Assembly: GCA_022793995.1 (NCBI GenBank)
Contig: JAAWDY010000043.1
Location: 1-64,000 of the forward strand
Length of the DNA stretch: 64,000 bases
Source: Coprococcus sp.
GTDB taxonomy: Bacteria > Bacillota > Clostridia > Lachnospirales > Lachnospiraceae
Direction of reading: 5' to 3'
The translations under genes and the position numbers were made by a program. Numbering within the stretch: position 1 is the first letter of the stretch; each line of letters begins with the position of its first letter. This document shows, piece after piece, positions 63,711 through 64,000 of the stretch. Below the pieces are notes generated by a model, which worked only from the letters and a program-made list of their open reading frames with translations, was not told the origin of the DNA and did no database searches.

Positions 63711-64000
63711 AATTGTTGTCTCCTTTCAGCCTGCCCGAAACAAAGGCAGGAAATACTTAAAATATAAGATAGTCAGAACAAAGGCGGCAGGTGACCGTGA
63801 TTCAAGATACGGATCGTTTTCCGATCAAAGCGCTTGCAAGACCTGGTTTTTGCTCCTTTCCTTTGCTTTTCTTATCATCGCAAATATATTGTAATCTCTG
63901 AACCTTATGCGAACCATCCCGTGTCTTTACATTTACCTTACATTTCCTCGCATCTTCTTTTGGAGACATCATGAAACGTCTTGTTTCGCACCGAAAAAAT
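63711..64000. other. Right edge without a recognisable gene
   Basis: Apart from the likely promoter region of the membrane protein at 63426, this 290-base stretch holds no convincing coding sequence. A short open stretch on the plus strand to 63894 has no ribosome site and no protein-like pattern. The edge could still contain the end of a gene running beyond the window. Confidence 0.4.

Overview
The window looks like chromosome of an anaerobic, spore-forming, motile Gram-positive bacterium, most likely a Lachnospiraceae member (Clostridium scindens / Dorea / Blautia-like). The grounds are an alpha/beta-type small acid-soluble spore protein, a cell-wall-anchored pilin with a sorting signal, an FtsEX-PcsB type division module, AddAB instead of RecBCD, a chemoreceptor, type 1B dihydroorotate dehydrogenase with PyrK, and strong Shine-Dalgarno sites throughout. 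The species is inference; the gene content is read directly.

Layout. 1-1.8 kb is the end of a mobile element: the tail of a serine recombinase, an AT-rich orphan gene and a repeat zone, stopping inside a 5'-truncated flavodoxin. 2-9.2 kb holds an XRE regulator, a LacI regulator with a likely operator, a sugar ABC ATPase and permease, then a wrecked tail: a substrate-binding-protein start joined to a decayed GH3 glycosidase and a decayed Gfo/Idh oxidoreductase. 9.2-14.6 kb is one huge fibro-slime/SpaA-type pilin on the minus strand, split by a frameshift. 14.9-29.1 kb is signalling: an alpha/beta hydrolase, a two-component system, a CsbB/YfhO-like glycosylation pair, two tandem hybrid histidine kinases, three tRNAs and a second two-component system. 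29.2-40.7 kb is housekeeping: hisHF, ung, a CadC-like repressor, a TPR lipoprotein, hflX, addB and addA. 40.8-43.7 kb pairs a sugar-binding lipoprotein with a chemoreceptor. 43.8-46.3 kb is a PadR/HAAS/DUF4097/PspC envelope module followed by the spore protein. 46.4-56.5 kb carries a divergent TagA-family gene, a PucR-type regulator, ftsEX, a PcsB-like hydrolase, CtpA and pyrC-F-K-D. 56.5-57.6 kb is an AT-rich HipA-like kinase (truncated) / DUF3037 pair. 57.7-61.1 kb encodes a PHP endonuclease Q-like domain fused to a UvrD-type helicase. The last 3 kb is decaying accessory DNA: an LRR surface-protein remnant, a Uma2 protein, a dead XRE regulator and a small membrane protein.

Themes. The cell-envelope genes (pilin, YfhO pair, PspC module, FtsEX-PcsB-CtpA) and DNA-repair genes (Ung, AddAB, EndoQ-UvrD) dominate. 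The most unusual item is the EndoQ-UvrD fusion, which would join recognition of deaminated bases to strand unwinding in one chain. The sugar operon at 4.5-9.1 kb gives a clear picture of gene loss by internal deletion.
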